This document shows, piece by piece, positions 52,110 to 61,156 of a stretch of DNA of 64,000 bases. The notes beneath the pieces were generated by a model. It did not search any database and was not told the DNA's origin. It saw nothing but the letters and a program-made list of their open reading frames with translations. Each line of letters opens with the position of its first letter. Within the stretch, counting starts at the first letter, position 1. This DNA is from Paenibacillus xylanexedens. GTDB taxonomy: Bacteria > Bacillota > Bacilli > Paenibacillales > Paenibacillaceae. The position numbers and the translations under genes were made by a program. Location of the stretch: assembly GCF_007676705.1 (NCBI RefSeq), contig NZ_VEBF01000001.1, positions 434,001 through 498,000 on the forward strand. Reading direction: 5' to 3'.

Positions 52110-54131
52110 TTAACCTTTCAGATGAACCTTCAACACACCATTCTGATTGGATGTAACATCACCTGTTGTGACTTCCACCCGTTCAACCATATCTTGGCCA
52201 TCTGGAATAATAATCGGTGTAATCAACGGATATCCCGCATCTTCAATTACCTTACGATCGAATTCCAACAGCTTTTGTCCAGCTTTTACATGCTCGCCAG
52301 CTTCGACATGCATATTGAAACCTTCACCCTTGAGTGATACCGTATTGATCCCCACATGGATCAGCACCTGTAAACCACTCGCATGTTCAAGAATTACCGC
52401 ATGTTTGCTTTTGATCACATGAGCTACCTGAGCATCAAACGGGGCAACAACCACGTTGCCGGAAGGCTCAATCGCTACGCCCTCACCCATTTGTTTTTCG
52501 GCAAAAGCCGGATCAGGCACTTGCTCCAGTGATACGGCCTGCCCTGTTAAAGGTGCCATGATTTCCAGTGTATTCACGGCTTCATTCCCTACTTGAGCCG
52601 CACTACGTGTGCGCTGGTTCGAGTCTGTATTTGTAGTCGAAGTACTTACTCCTCCTGAAGCAGATTGTGATGTAACCGCTTTGGACTCCGTACCCGTACC
52701 ATTGCTTTCACTGCGATCTTCTTTTTTCATTTTGGCTCTGCCAAAAAGGACGGTCAGTACAAATGGTACAACCAGAACAATCGCCATGCCGATGAAGAAG
52801 ACGCCCCACTTGTTAGGGAAAATCGACAGGAAGCCCGGCACGCCACCTACACCAATGGAGGTTGCCTGAACATTGTTCATCGTCAGCAGCACACCACCAA
52901 TAGCGGAACCAACCATACCGAAGATAAACGGATAACGATAACGGATATTCACGCCGAAGATCGCCGGCTCGGTTACCCCGAGGAAGGCCGACACCGAGGA
53001 CGTTGCCGCAAGTCCTCTCATTTTCTTCTCACGCAGGACAAGCATCATGGCAAGTGCCGCTGAACCCTGTGCGATATTGGACAATGCCAGCATCGGCCAC
53101 AGGAATGTACCGCCCTGACTACCAATGAGCTGCACATCTACCGCGAGGAAGGTGTGATGCATACCGGTGATAACCAGCAAAGCGTACAAACCACCGTAGA
53201 TCAGACCACCCAGAGCCGCGTATGAATCATAAACATAGATCAAGCCGGATGTGATCGCATTCGCAATGGCGAATGTCACTGGACCAATGATCGTAAAGGC
53301 CAAGAATCCGGTAATCAGCAACGTGACTGGTGCAACGACCAGCAGTTTAATCGAATCATGTACCCTTTTATTGAGGAAAATCTCCATCTTCGCAAGCAGA
53401 TAGGCCGATACCAGTACCGGCAGAACCTGCCCTTGATAACCGATCTTCTCAATCTCCCAACCGAACAGATTCCATGTTGGCACCGTGCCATTATTCACAG
53501 CATCAGCATAACCATATGCACTCAGCAGATCGGGATGTACCAGAATGAGACCGAGCACGATCCCGAGCAGCGGACTGCCGCCGAACCTTTTTACAGCTGC
53601 CCAACCGATTAGAGCCGGCAGGAACGTAAAGGCTGTACTTGCGATCGTATTAATAATGGAAGCAAGGTCCTTCCATGCTGGATAGACATCGACCAGTGAT
53701 TTTCCGTCAAAGAAAATGCCTGGACCTGTCAGAATATTGTTAATACCCAGCAACAGACCTGCCGTGATGATCGCTGGCAAGATGGGGATGAATATATCCG
53801 AGAGTGTTTTGATGGCTCGCTGGATTGGATTTTGCTTTTTACCAGCAACGGCCTTCACATCATCCTTGGAAGAACGATCTCCCCCGGTAATCTGAATCAT
53901 CTCATCATAGACCTTATCCACCAGACCAGGCCCGATAACGACCTGGAATTGTCCTTGAGAAGAGAACTGTCCTTTGACTAGATCATTCTGATCCAGACTT
54001 TCGGTATCCACTTTACTCTCATCGTATAAGGCAAACCGGAGTCGTGTAACACAGTGCGTAGCAGCCTCAATATTCTCTTTACCGCCAACTGCCCGGACGA
54101 TCTCCTCAACCTGTTTTTTATCGATTGCCAT
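52110..54131 (-). CDS. treP: Trehalose PTS transporter, EIIBCA
   Basis: 673 residues. EIIB (1-90) has the phospho-cysteine C27 in ATHCVTRLRF. EIIC (about 105-460) has around ten membrane helices and the GVTEPAIFGVNIRY motif. A Ser/Thr/Asn-rich linker leads to an EIIA(Glc) domain (about 525-673) with catalytic H577 and phospho-acceptor H592 in LIHVGINTVSLKGEGF. It imports trehalose as trehalose-6-phosphate. The Bacillus subtilis TreP lacks its own EIIA. It lies 28 bases after treA; GGAAGTG precedes the ATG. Trehalose is assigned from the treA neighbour. Confidence 0.92.
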   Translation of the reverse strand: MAIDKKQVEEIVRAVGGKENIEAATHCVTRLRFALYDESKVDTESLDQNDLVKGQFSSQGQFQVVIGPGLVDKVYDEMIQITGGDRSSKDDVKAVAGKKQNPIQRAIKTLSDIFIPILPAIITAGLLLGINNILTGPGIFFDGKSLVDVYPAWKDLASIINTIASTAFTFLPALIGWAAVKRFGGSPLLGIVLGLILVHPDLLSAYGYADAVNNGTVPTWNLFGWEIEKIGYQGQVLPVLVSAYLLAKMEIFLNKRVHDSIKLLVVAPVTLLITGFLAFTIIGPVTFAIANAITSGLIYVYDSYAALGGLIYGGLYALLVITGMHHTFLAVDVQLIGSQGGTFLWPMLALSNIAQGSAALAMMLVLREKKMRGLAATSSVSAFLGVTEPAIFGVNIRYRYPFIFGMVGSAIGGVLLTMNNVQATSIGVGGVPGFLSIFPNKWGVFFIGMAIVLVVPFVLTVLFGRAKMKKEDRSESNGTGTESKAVTSQSASGGVSTSTTNTDSNQRTRSAAQVGNEAVNTLEIMAPLTGQAVSLEQVPDPAFAEKQMGEGVAIEPSGNVVVAPFDAQVAHVIKSKHAVILEHASGLQVLIHVGINTVSLKGEGFNMHVEAGEHVKAGQKLLEFDRKVIEDAGYPLITPIIIPDGQDMVERVEVTTGDVTSNQNGVLKVHLKG

Positions 54132-54159
54132 AGTGTCACTTCCTATTTATAAAATATGA

Positions 54160-55881
54160 TTAGTCCTGTTGTGGCACAAGCCACATATAGGATGCATACG
54201 GACTGAGGGAAATTTCCTCCGTCAGCGCAGGCGCTGCCTTCGTATTTCCGATGAGCAACTCTGCTGATTTGCCTGCAATATGATCATTCCAGACCGCTTC
54301 CGGAAGCGAGAATGTGACGTCACGTTTACTGAAGTTTGATACGACAATCAGAGTTTCGCTTCCATTGGTCCGTGCGTAAGCAAACACGTCTGGGTGTGCA
54401 TCGTCCAGGCGTTCATACAGACCGTCGGTCAGTACGTTAACCTGTTTACGAAGGGCAATCAATTTGCGGTAGTGGTAGTAGATCGAATCCGGATCAGCCA
54501 ACTGCTGTTCCACATGAATGGATGGGTATCTCTCATCCACTTTCAGCCAAGGTGTCCCCGTAGTGAAGCCGGCATTCTTACTCCCATTCCACTGCATCGG
54601 TGTCCGGGAGTTGTCTCGGGAACGCTCTTTTACAATGTTGAAAGCTTCTTCAGCGGATTTGCCTCGTTCTTCCTGAAGCAAGCGGTACATGTTCGTGGAT
54701 TCGATATCGCGGAATTCGCTAACGTCATTCCAGACCGGATTCGGCATGCCGATCTCTTCACCCTGGTAGACATAAGGCGTACCTTGCATTCCGTGTATCG
54801 TTGTTGCAAGCATCTTGGCACTCTCGGCACGATAGTCACCATCATCGGCAAATCGGGACAGTGCTCGCGGCTGATCATGGTTGTTAAGGAACAGCGCGTT
54901 CCAGCCTCCACCAGCCTGCATACCTGTCTGCCACTCACTGAAGAGCTGCTTCATCGCTTCAAAATCATACGGCATCAGTTCCCATTTCTGACCATTCGGA
55001 TAATCCACTTTCAGGTGGTGGAAGTTGAACGTCATTGAAAACTCACGGGAAGCAGGGTTCGAATATTGGATACATTGCTCCAGTGTTGTGGAAGACATTT
55101 CCCCTACAGTCACCATGTTGTAAGGCCCGAATACTTCTTCATACATCTCGGTAATGTACTCATGCACACGCGGTCCATCCGTGTAGTATTTGCGTCCATC
55201 ACCCGGTGAAACGCTACCATCATCATCCGGGAAACGCTGATCTTTGGAGATCAGGTTGATCACGTCCATGCGGAAACCATCCACACCTTTTTCCGCCCAG
55301 AACTTGATCATATCGCGCACAGCTTTTCGTACTTCTTCATTCTCCCAATTCAGGTCTGCCTGCGTTTTATCAAATAAAGTCAGGAAATATTGTCCCGTCT
55401 GTTCATCGAACTGCCAAGCAGGTCCACCGAACTTCGATTGCCAGTTGTTCGGCACACCGCCATCCGGGGCAGGATCTTTCCAAATATAATAATCCCGATA
55501 CGGATTATCCTTGGATGAACGGGATTGCTGGAACCATTCATGTTCTGTCGAGGAGTGATTCACCACGATATCAATCATCAGTTTCATATCACGGGCCTTC
55601 AGACCTTTCAACAGTTCGTCAAAATCCTCCATCGTCCCATAATCCGGATTAATCCGATAATAGTCCGCTACGTCATACCCATTATCATGCTGCGGGGATA
55701 CATATACCGGCTGCAACCACACAATATCGATACCCAGATGCTGCAAATAATCAAGCTTCTCGGTTAAACCGCGAATGTCTCCAGTGCCCGATCCGGTAGT
55801 ATCATTGAAGCTCTTCGGATATACCTGATACACCGTTGATGTCTTCCACCAAGATGACGGAGTTGTATGATTAGAACTCAT
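54160..55881 (-). CDS. treA: Trehalose-6-phosphate hydrolase (GH13)
   Basis: 573 residues. It cleaves trehalose-6-phosphate to glucose and glucose-6-phosphate. GH13 barrel motifs are complete: nucleophile D206 in GFRMDVINL, acid/base E261 in TVGEMSS, and D336 in NNHDQP. The opening WWKTSTVYQVYPKSFNDTTGSGTGD is typical of phosphotrehalases. The frame extends to 55926, but ATG 55881 follows GGAGG by seven bases. First gene of the tre operon, with an operator-promoter about 60 bases upstream. No treR gene is in the window. Confidence 0.94.
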   Translation of the reverse strand: MSSNHTTPSSWWKTSTVYQVYPKSFNDTTGSGTGDIRGLTEKLDYLQHLGIDIVWLQPVYVSPQHDNGYDVADYYRINPDYGTMEDFDELLKGLKARDMKLMIDIVVNHSSTEHEWFQQSRSSKDNPYRDYYIWKDPAPDGGVPNNWQSKFGGPAWQFDEQTGQYFLTLFDKTQADLNWENEEVRKAVRDMIKFWAEKGVDGFRMDVINLISKDQRFPDDDGSVSPGDGRKYYTDGPRVHEYITEMYEEVFGPYNMVTVGEMSSTTLEQCIQYSNPASREFSMTFNFHHLKVDYPNGQKWELMPYDFEAMKQLFSEWQTGMQAGGGWNALFLNNHDQPRALSRFADDGDYRAESAKMLATTIHGMQGTPYVYQGEEIGMPNPVWNDVSEFRDIESTNMYRLLQEERGKSAEEAFNIVKERSRDNSRTPMQWNGSKNAGFTTGTPWLKVDERYPSIHVEQQLADPDSIYYHYRKLIALRKQVNVLTDGLYERLDDAHPDVFAYARTNGSETLIVVSNFSKRDVTFSLPEAVWNDHIAGKSAELLIGNTKAAPALTEEISLSPYASYMWLVPQQD

Positions 55882-55940
55882 GTTAACGCCTCCAATAAAT
55901 TGTAATGCTTCATTCCATGTTCTCAACTAACTTCATATCT

Positions 55941-55970
55941 ATATTACATAAGTAAACATGTATATACAAG
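55941..55970 (-). promoter_or_regulatory. tre promoter with TreR-like operator
   Basis: On the minus strand TTGTAT (55964-55969) and TAATAT (55941-55946) are spaced 17 bases apart. The -35 element overlaps the palindrome TGTATATACA (55959-55968), which matches the core I recall for TreR operators in Bacillus. Confidence 0.7.
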
Positions 55971-56094
55971 TTGAAACTATATTATGTATATTCTTCGTCT
56001 CTTCTACACATTCCCCATAAATCTTTCCTCTGTAACATTTTTTTTGGAACCGGCGTTCGTGAACTCCATGATATCTGTATTGGTATAACAAGAA
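55971..56094. other. Intergenic stretch, no further feature
   Basis: It lies between the tre promoter and the dctA-like terminator. AT-rich, no supported frame. With the flanking sites, the gene-free gap here totals about 370 bases. Confidence 0.4.
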
Positions 56095-56135
56095 ACCGTC
56101 TGTTCTTCCCACGATGGATGTGGGCAACAGACGGT
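56095..56135 (-). terminator. Terminator of the dicarboxylate symporter gene
   Basis: ACCGTCTGTT (56095-56104) pairs with AACAGACGGT (56126-56135), with inner CCCAC/GTGGG. The minus-strand tail is T-rich. Confidence 0.8.
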
Positions 56136-56249
56136 CCAATTTGGTTTAACTTGTTAATTGTATTGAGCGTTGTCAGTCAATCATTGTGTTGATTTTAAAT
56201 GATACAGTTACTGTCACTTGACTAAGTCACGACACCGGGGACATGTTTC

Positions 56250-57605
56250 TTACGACATCTCAGGTGAAACTACTGTTTTACCCTGTTTTTCCTGCATATT
56301 TAGCTTTAATAAGGCTAGCGCAGCTTGTTCTTCCCGTTCCAGTTCAGCTGCACTGATCTCACCTGAAAGTACGGCACGCATTCGCTTCTGATCCAGCAGA
56401 CCTTCCCATTTTGCCACCACGAACGCTGCGACACAGTTACCCATCAGGTTTGTGAAGACACGCATTGTATCCATGAAGCGATCTGCACCAAGCAGGAGAG
56501 CAACCGCTGCTACCGGAAAAGCATTGACGGCTACTGCCGTGGCGGACAGGGCCAGAAATGCGGAGCCAGGTACACCTGCCATGCCTTTGGAACTCAACAT
56601 CAACACTAGCAGAATCGTGATTTGCTGCATAAATGTTAGTTCAATCCCTACAGCCTGGGCCACAAAAACCGTTGCCAGCGATAAATAGATCGAAGCACCA
56701 TCCAGATTAAACGAGTACCCTGTCGGCACCACAAGTCCTACAACTGCACGATCACAACCCGCCTTAGTAAGTTTGTCCATCATGCGTGGCATCACCACTT
56801 CTGATGAGCCGGTTCCAATTGCCAGCATCACTTCAGAACGGGTATATTTCACAAATTGCAGGAAATTCAGCCCGGTGATCCACCAGGCAGCGAGTGCCAA
56901 CATAACGAGAAACAGCAGCGCTGCGCCGTAACATGCCAGAATAAGCAGTCCGAAGGACGACAATGTGGAAGCCCCATAAGCTCCTACCGTATAGGCCATG
57001 GCTCCAAAGGCACCAATGGGTGCGAGTTTCATGATATAACCGATGATGCGGAACACGATACCAAGCAAATTCTCAATCAGCGTCAGTACATTTTCTTTTG
57101 CCTTACTCTCCGTTGCTGCCAGCGCAACCCCGAACAGACAGGCCACGAGCAACACTTGCAGCAGGGCATTCTGTGCAAAGGCGTCCACCACACTTGTCGG
57201 AATAATATTCATAATAAAGTCTACCGTATGTGGCAACTCGGAACCATTCGTTTTCGCTTCAATGCCACTTGCGTCTATGGTTGAAGGGTCCACGTTCATT
57301 CCCGCACCTGGACGAAGCAGATTGGCTGTTCCCAATCCCAGAACCAGTGCTACTGTAGTTGCAATCTCGAACCACACAATGGCTTTCAGTCCAATGCGAC
57401 CTACGGACTTTAGATCACCGATCTTGGCAATACCTGTCACAATGACCATGAATATCAGTGGTGCAATAATCATCTTGATTAATTTGATGAAGCCTGTACC
57501 CAGTGGTTGCAGCATACTGCCCAGATCAGGCCACAGGATGCCTACGCCAATCCCGATGATTACCGCTACGATAATTTGAAAAAATAATGATTTTACAAAT
57601 GACAT
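56250..57605 (-). CDS. Dicarboxylate/amino acid:cation symporter (DctA/GltP family)
   Basis: 451 residues of the DAACS family, with eight membrane helices and two hairpin loops. The signature serine-rich loop GTGSSEVVMPRMM and PTGYSFNLDGASIYLSLA are intact. It takes up C4-dicarboxylates or glutamate/aspartate with Na+ or H+. The choice between DctA and GltP cannot be settled here; NLDGASIY and the long C-terminal tail fit either. GGGGGAG precedes the ATG. Single gene. Confidence 0.9.
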   Translation of the reverse strand: MSFVKSLFFQIIVAVIIGIGVGILWPDLGSMLQPLGTGFIKLIKMIIAPLIFMVIVTGIAKIGDLKSVGRIGLKAIVWFEIATTVALVLGLGTANLLRPGAGMNVDPSTIDASGIEAKTNGSELPHTVDFIMNIIPTSVVDAFAQNALLQVLLVACLFGVALAATESKAKENVLTLIENLLGIVFRIIGYIMKLAPIGAFGAMAYTVGAYGASTLSSFGLLILACYGAALLFLVMLALAAWWITGLNFLQFVKYTRSEVMLAIGTGSSEVVMPRMMDKLTKAGCDRAVVGLVVPTGYSFNLDGASIYLSLATVFVAQAVGIELTFMQQITILLVLMLSSKGMAGVPGSAFLALSATAVAVNAFPVAAVALLLGADRFMDTMRVFTNLMGNCVAAFVVAKWEGLLDQKRMRAVLSGEISAAELEREEQAALALLKLNMQEKQGKTVVSPEMS

Positions 57606-57754
57606 GAACGCTCCCCCTGTTTGCGGTCGATTCGGATTTCCCGTTGGTTTCCGTGTAACTTTTTATATCATTCTGAAACGGAGTTCAACAATGGAATTTC
57701 AATGTTTTTGTCATTTGTACCAACACTACCTGTGAAAATTGAACCTGAAACCGA

Positions 57755-57801
57755 AAAAAGACGAATATCGCGTCAGTTATCTTGACGTGGTATTCGTCTT
57801 T
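57755..57801 (-). terminator. Terminator of the UPF0173 hydrolase gene
   Basis: AAAGACGAATA (57757-57767) pairs with TATTCGTCTTT (57791-57801), with an inner CGTCA/TGACG stem and minus-strand T-run. Confidence 0.88.
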
Positions 57802-57844
57802 ATCCATTAATCCATTTATTATTGAACAGGGGTTAAATGTACTA

Positions 57845-58537
57845 TCACAGTCTAATCGATTCTCCCGGGGCCAGCACGCGGCCTTCCAAACCTTTTGCAG
57901 CCAGCTGCTGCACGAAATGTTCCGCATCCTGACGAATCACCGGGAATGTATCATAATGAACCGGAATCGTCAGCTTGGCATTAAACCATTCGGCTGCTTG
58001 CAGCGCGTCCTCAGGTCCCATGGTGAAATGTCCACCAATAGGCAGGAAGGCAACATCAATATCGTGACGATCACCGATCATTTTCATATCTCCGAAGAGA
58101 CTGGTGTCTCCGGCATGCAAAATGGTTTTGCCACCAATGGTGATGATATATCCAGCAGGCAAACCTGCGTACATGATCCGTTGTTCTTCTTCCAGCACAA
58201 TCCCGGATGTATGGAATGCCTGAATCATTTTGGCTTGAGCAAAGCCAAGATCTACCGTGCCGCCCATATTCATTCCGAGCGTGTCCAGACCTTTCCAAGA
58301 CATATATGTAGCGAGCTCCACAATAGCCACAACCTTGGCGTTATTCGCTTTGGCAATCGGTTCAGCATCGAGAATGTGATCCATATGTGCATGTGTTAGC
58401 AACACAACATCGGTCTTGATATCTTCAGGCTTCGTGACAGCAAGTTCGTTGCCACACAGGAAAGGATCAATGATCAGAGACTTTTCTTCTGTGCCCAGCT
58501 GCACACTGGAGTGACCATGGAACGTAATATTCAACAA
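57845..58537 (-). CDS. UPF0173 metal-dependent hydrolase (metallo-beta-lactamase fold)
   Basis: 230 residues, YtkL-like. The di-metal motif THAHMDH and later ligands AGDTSLFGD and PVHYDTFP are intact. Family substrates are undefined. The start is TTG (two in tandem at 58537 and 58534), with AGGAGG eight bases before the first. Single gene ending at a strong terminator. Confidence 0.93.
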   Translation of the reverse strand: MLNITFHGHSSVQLGTEEKSLIIDPFLCGNELAVTKPEDIKTDVVLLTHAHMDHILDAEPIAKANNAKVVAIVELATYMSWKGLDTLGMNMGGTVDLGFAQAKMIQAFHTSGIVLEEEQRIMYAGLPAGYIITIGGKTILHAGDTSLFGDMKMIGDRHDIDVAFLPIGGHFTMGPEDALQAAEWFNAKLTIPVHYDTFPVIRQDAEHFVQQLAAKGLEGRVLAPGESIRL

Positions 58538-58635
58538 CTTGGGTTCCTCCTGACCTATACTTTAATTATTTTGAGACCATCTTATGATTATAAATCATAG
58601 CTCTTCACCAACGCAAAATTACGCCTTCCTCCGTC

Positions 58636-60327
58636 TTACGGCTGCTTACGATACACCCTTGCTTCATACGGCTGCAGCTGAATGGCACCTTCATCCGTAG
58701 AGTAACGTCTGCTTACATTGCTGATCATCAGCTTGGCATGCTCGGAAGTCCAGCCTTCTGGCCAGTACATCTCAGGCTCGTGCCCACGGAAATTCAGAAT
58801 GACCAGCATCTGCTCATCTTCCAACGTTCGGGTATAGGCATAGATATCCGGATCATCCGGTAGTAGCAGTTCATACGCGCCATAGATAAGCACTTTATGC
58901 TGTTTGCGAAGGGCAATTAGCTTACGATAATAATGCAAAATGGATTGCGGATCACTTTCGGCATCAGCTACATTAATCTCAGGATAATTTTCATTCACCT
59001 GAATCCAAGGCTGACCTTGGGTAAACCCAGCGTGTTCCGTATCATCCCATTGCATCGGGGTGCGGGCGTTATCGCGACTCTTCAGCCAGATCGCCTGCAT
59101 GACTTCATGCTTCGACTTACCTTGACCAATGTAATGATTATAATAATTTTTCGTCTCAATATCCCGGTATTGCTCGATATCCGGGAAAGCGACATTGGTC
59201 ATGCCGATCTCTTCCCCTTGATAGATATAAGGTGTTCCTTCAAGTGTAAGCATCCAGGTCGCCAGCATCTGAGCAGAACGCACCCGATATTTACCGTCAT
59301 CTCCAAACCGGGAAACCGGGCGTGGCTGATCGTGATTGCCCATGTAATTGGCGTTCCAGCCTCTACCATGCAAAACCGTTTGCCACCGACTCATGATTTC
59401 TTTGAGTTCGCTCAGTTTCCATTCCTTATAGTTCCATTTCCCAATTCCTGAAGATTTAGCATCAATGAACATATGTTCAAACTGGAATACCATATTAAGC
59501 TCGTCACGATCCGTGCCCACATAAGCCAAGGCCTGCTCAGGCCCAAGTCCCGAAGTTTCGCCAACCGTCATGGGTCCGTAAGGTTTCAGGATCATATTAT
59601 TCAGTTTCTTCAGGATCGAGTGCACTTGTTCCAGGTTGGAAAAGAGCTGATACGCTGGAACCACCGGCAGATTATCCGGATTATGGGCACTGGGCAGACC
59701 TTCTGCCTTGGCGATATGCGCTACTGCATCGAAACGAAAGCCGTCTACCCCTTTTTCCAGCCACCAATGCACCATCTCATACATCTCTTCTGCCATCTGT
59801 GCATTATTCCAATTGAGATCAGGTTGTTGTTCCGAATACAGATGCAAATAATATTCATTCGTCTCGGGATCATGTTTCCACACCGAACCTCCAAAATAGG
59901 ACTCCCAATTATTCGGCACCTGCCCATTTTTGCCTGAACGCCAAATATAATAATCCCGCTTCGGATTCATCTTCGATGAACGAGACTCAGCAAACCACGC
60001 ATGTTCATCCGACGTATGATTCAGCACCAGGTCCATCATGATCTTGAGACCACGCTTGTGGGCCTCTGCCAATAACCGATCAAAATCCTCCATCGTGCCG
60101 TATTTGCGCAGAATGGCGTAATAATCCCGGATATCATATCCGTTATCATGTCCTGGTGAATCGTAGATGGGACAGAGCCAGATCACATCCACGCCCAAAT
60201 TCTCCAAATAATCAAGCTTCTCATAGATCCCCTGTAAATCACCCTGTCCATCCCCGTCCGAATCCTTGAAGCTGCTCGGGTAGATCTGGTATACGACACT
60301 CTCTTTCCACCAAACGATATCGTCCAC
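58636..60327 (-). CDS. Alpha-glucosidase / oligo-1,6-glucosidase (GH13_31)
   Basis: 563 residues, cytoplasmic. Catalytic residues are D200 (GFRFDAVAH), E257 (TVGETSG) and D333 (GNHDQP). The residue after the nucleophile is Ala201; in this subfamily Val at that place favours alpha-1,6 bonds and Ala favours alpha-1,4, so a maltase-like preference is inferred. The start is GTG with an overlapping GAGGTGG site and a weak one upstream. Only 21 bases separate it from a 191-bp palindromic repeat, so its promoter lies in or beyond that element. Confidence 0.92.
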   Translation of the reverse strand: MDDIVWWKESVVYQIYPSSFKDSDGDGQGDLQGIYEKLDYLENLGVDVIWLCPIYDSPGHDNGYDIRDYYAILRKYGTMEDFDRLLAEAHKRGLKIMMDLVLNHTSDEHAWFAESRSSKMNPKRDYYIWRSGKNGQVPNNWESYFGGSVWKHDPETNEYYLHLYSEQQPDLNWNNAQMAEEMYEMVHWWLEKGVDGFRFDAVAHIAKAEGLPSAHNPDNLPVVPAYQLFSNLEQVHSILKKLNNMILKPYGPMTVGETSGLGPEQALAYVGTDRDELNMVFQFEHMFIDAKSSGIGKWNYKEWKLSELKEIMSRWQTVLHGRGWNANYMGNHDQPRPVSRFGDDGKYRVRSAQMLATWMLTLEGTPYIYQGEEIGMTNVAFPDIEQYRDIETKNYYNHYIGQGKSKHEVMQAIWLKSRDNARTPMQWDDTEHAGFTQGQPWIQVNENYPEINVADAESDPQSILHYYRKLIALRKQHKVLIYGAYELLLPDDPDIYAYTRTLEDEQMLVILNFRGHEPEMYWPEGWTSEHAKLMISNVSRRYSTDEGAIQLQPYEARVYRKQP

Positions 60328-60348
60328 CTCGCTCTCATCTTTGTGTAC

Positions 60349-60539
60349 TATATAAATTGAACTAAAGAATATTTACACTGGACACTCCGATGACAGAACA
60401 ACCTTCCGATCGCTGTTATCCCCAGATTTTATGAATCCCCTTATAAGGGGAAAATCCGGTGATAAAGGCGAACGCTTTCGCTTCTTCAGGTTATTTCTGT
60501 CCTCTCCGTTTCGTGTAAATGTTTAGTTCAATTTATATA
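60349..60539. repeat. 191-bp imperfect palindrome (MITE-like)
   Basis: Perfect 18-base ends TATATAAATTGAACTAAA (60349-60366) and its complement (60522-60539) flank an interior that also folds on itself. The centre is the perfect palindrome CCCCTTATAAGGGG (60437-60450). Further matching blocks are GACAGAA/TTCTGTC and TTATC/GATAA. No open frame. Flanking TA bases suggest a TA target. It fills most of the 329-base gap between the alpha-glucosidase and VanZ genes. Confidence 0.75.
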
Positions 60540-60621
60540 TAATCTCTGCTCACTGTATTAAGCCGTTAATATGTTTTATCCGAAAAGATTCCCTTGTAAA
60601 CATTTAAAAGATATCTCAGGC

Positions 60622-60669
60622 AAAAAAAGACCCGGTCTTGGACCGCGATCTGCGGCTCAATTCCGAGTC
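60622..60669 (-). terminator. Terminator of the VanZ gene
   Basis: GACCCGG (60629-60635) pairs with CCGAGTC (60663-60669, one mismatch), with an inner ACCGC/GCGG stem. Seven T residues follow on the minus strand. The stem overlaps the VanZ stop codon. Confidence 0.8.
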
Positions 60670-61115
60670 CTTCTTTGTGATAAAAAGAGTAACTTCAATC
60701 CAGCGTAACCTATCCAAGCACCAATTGTGTTCAGAATAATGTCATCCACATCGAACGAACCCACGCGTGTAATCAATTGTATGAATTCAACACCAAGCAG
60801 AAGCAAAACAACTGTTGCTGTAAAAGTCAGGAATGTACGGCACCTCCGAAACAACCATGGAATCCAGATACCCAGCGGCATGAACAAAACGATATTGCCA
60901 AACAGATTCTTGACCCAGGTGTCTGTATTGTACCTCTCTCTCTCCATAAGAAGTGGCCGAATCGTCTCGAAGGGTAAGAGATTATATTGATAATACATGC
61001 CTGGCGTTCGTCCACTGACAAACAGTAAAATGCCCATAATCAGTATGTACAGCAATGCCGTGCAGGCAACAATGGTGAGCATCCATTTGGAGTGAAGCCA
61101 TGACTTTTCGCTCAT
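60657..61115 (-). CDS. VanZ family membrane protein
   Basis: 152 residues with four membrane helices. The family core NLLPFETIRPLL, NLFGNIVLFMPLGIWIP and FDVDDIILNTIGAWIGY is clear. VanZ raises teicoplanin resistance in enterococci by an unknown mechanism; most bacterial members are uncharacterised. GGAGG lies eight bases before the ATG. It starts 42 bases after the AraC/GyrI gene in the same direction. Confidence 0.93.
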   Translation of the reverse strand: MSEKSWLHSKWMLTIVACTALLYILIMGILLFVSGRTPGMYYQYNLLPFETIRPLLMERERYNTDTWVKNLFGNIVLFMPLGIWIPWLFRRCRTFLTFTATVVLLLLGVEFIQLITRVGSFDVDDIILNTIGAWIGYAGLKLLFLSQRRTRN

Positions 61116-61156
61116 TCATCCGTCCTCCGACCTTGAATTCCGCGAAGCGGTAAGGT

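Noticed and set aside
60437..60450. CCCCTTATAAGGGG as a stand-alone operator
   Set aside because: It is the centre of a much larger palindrome with 18-base ends, so it is better explained as part of that element.
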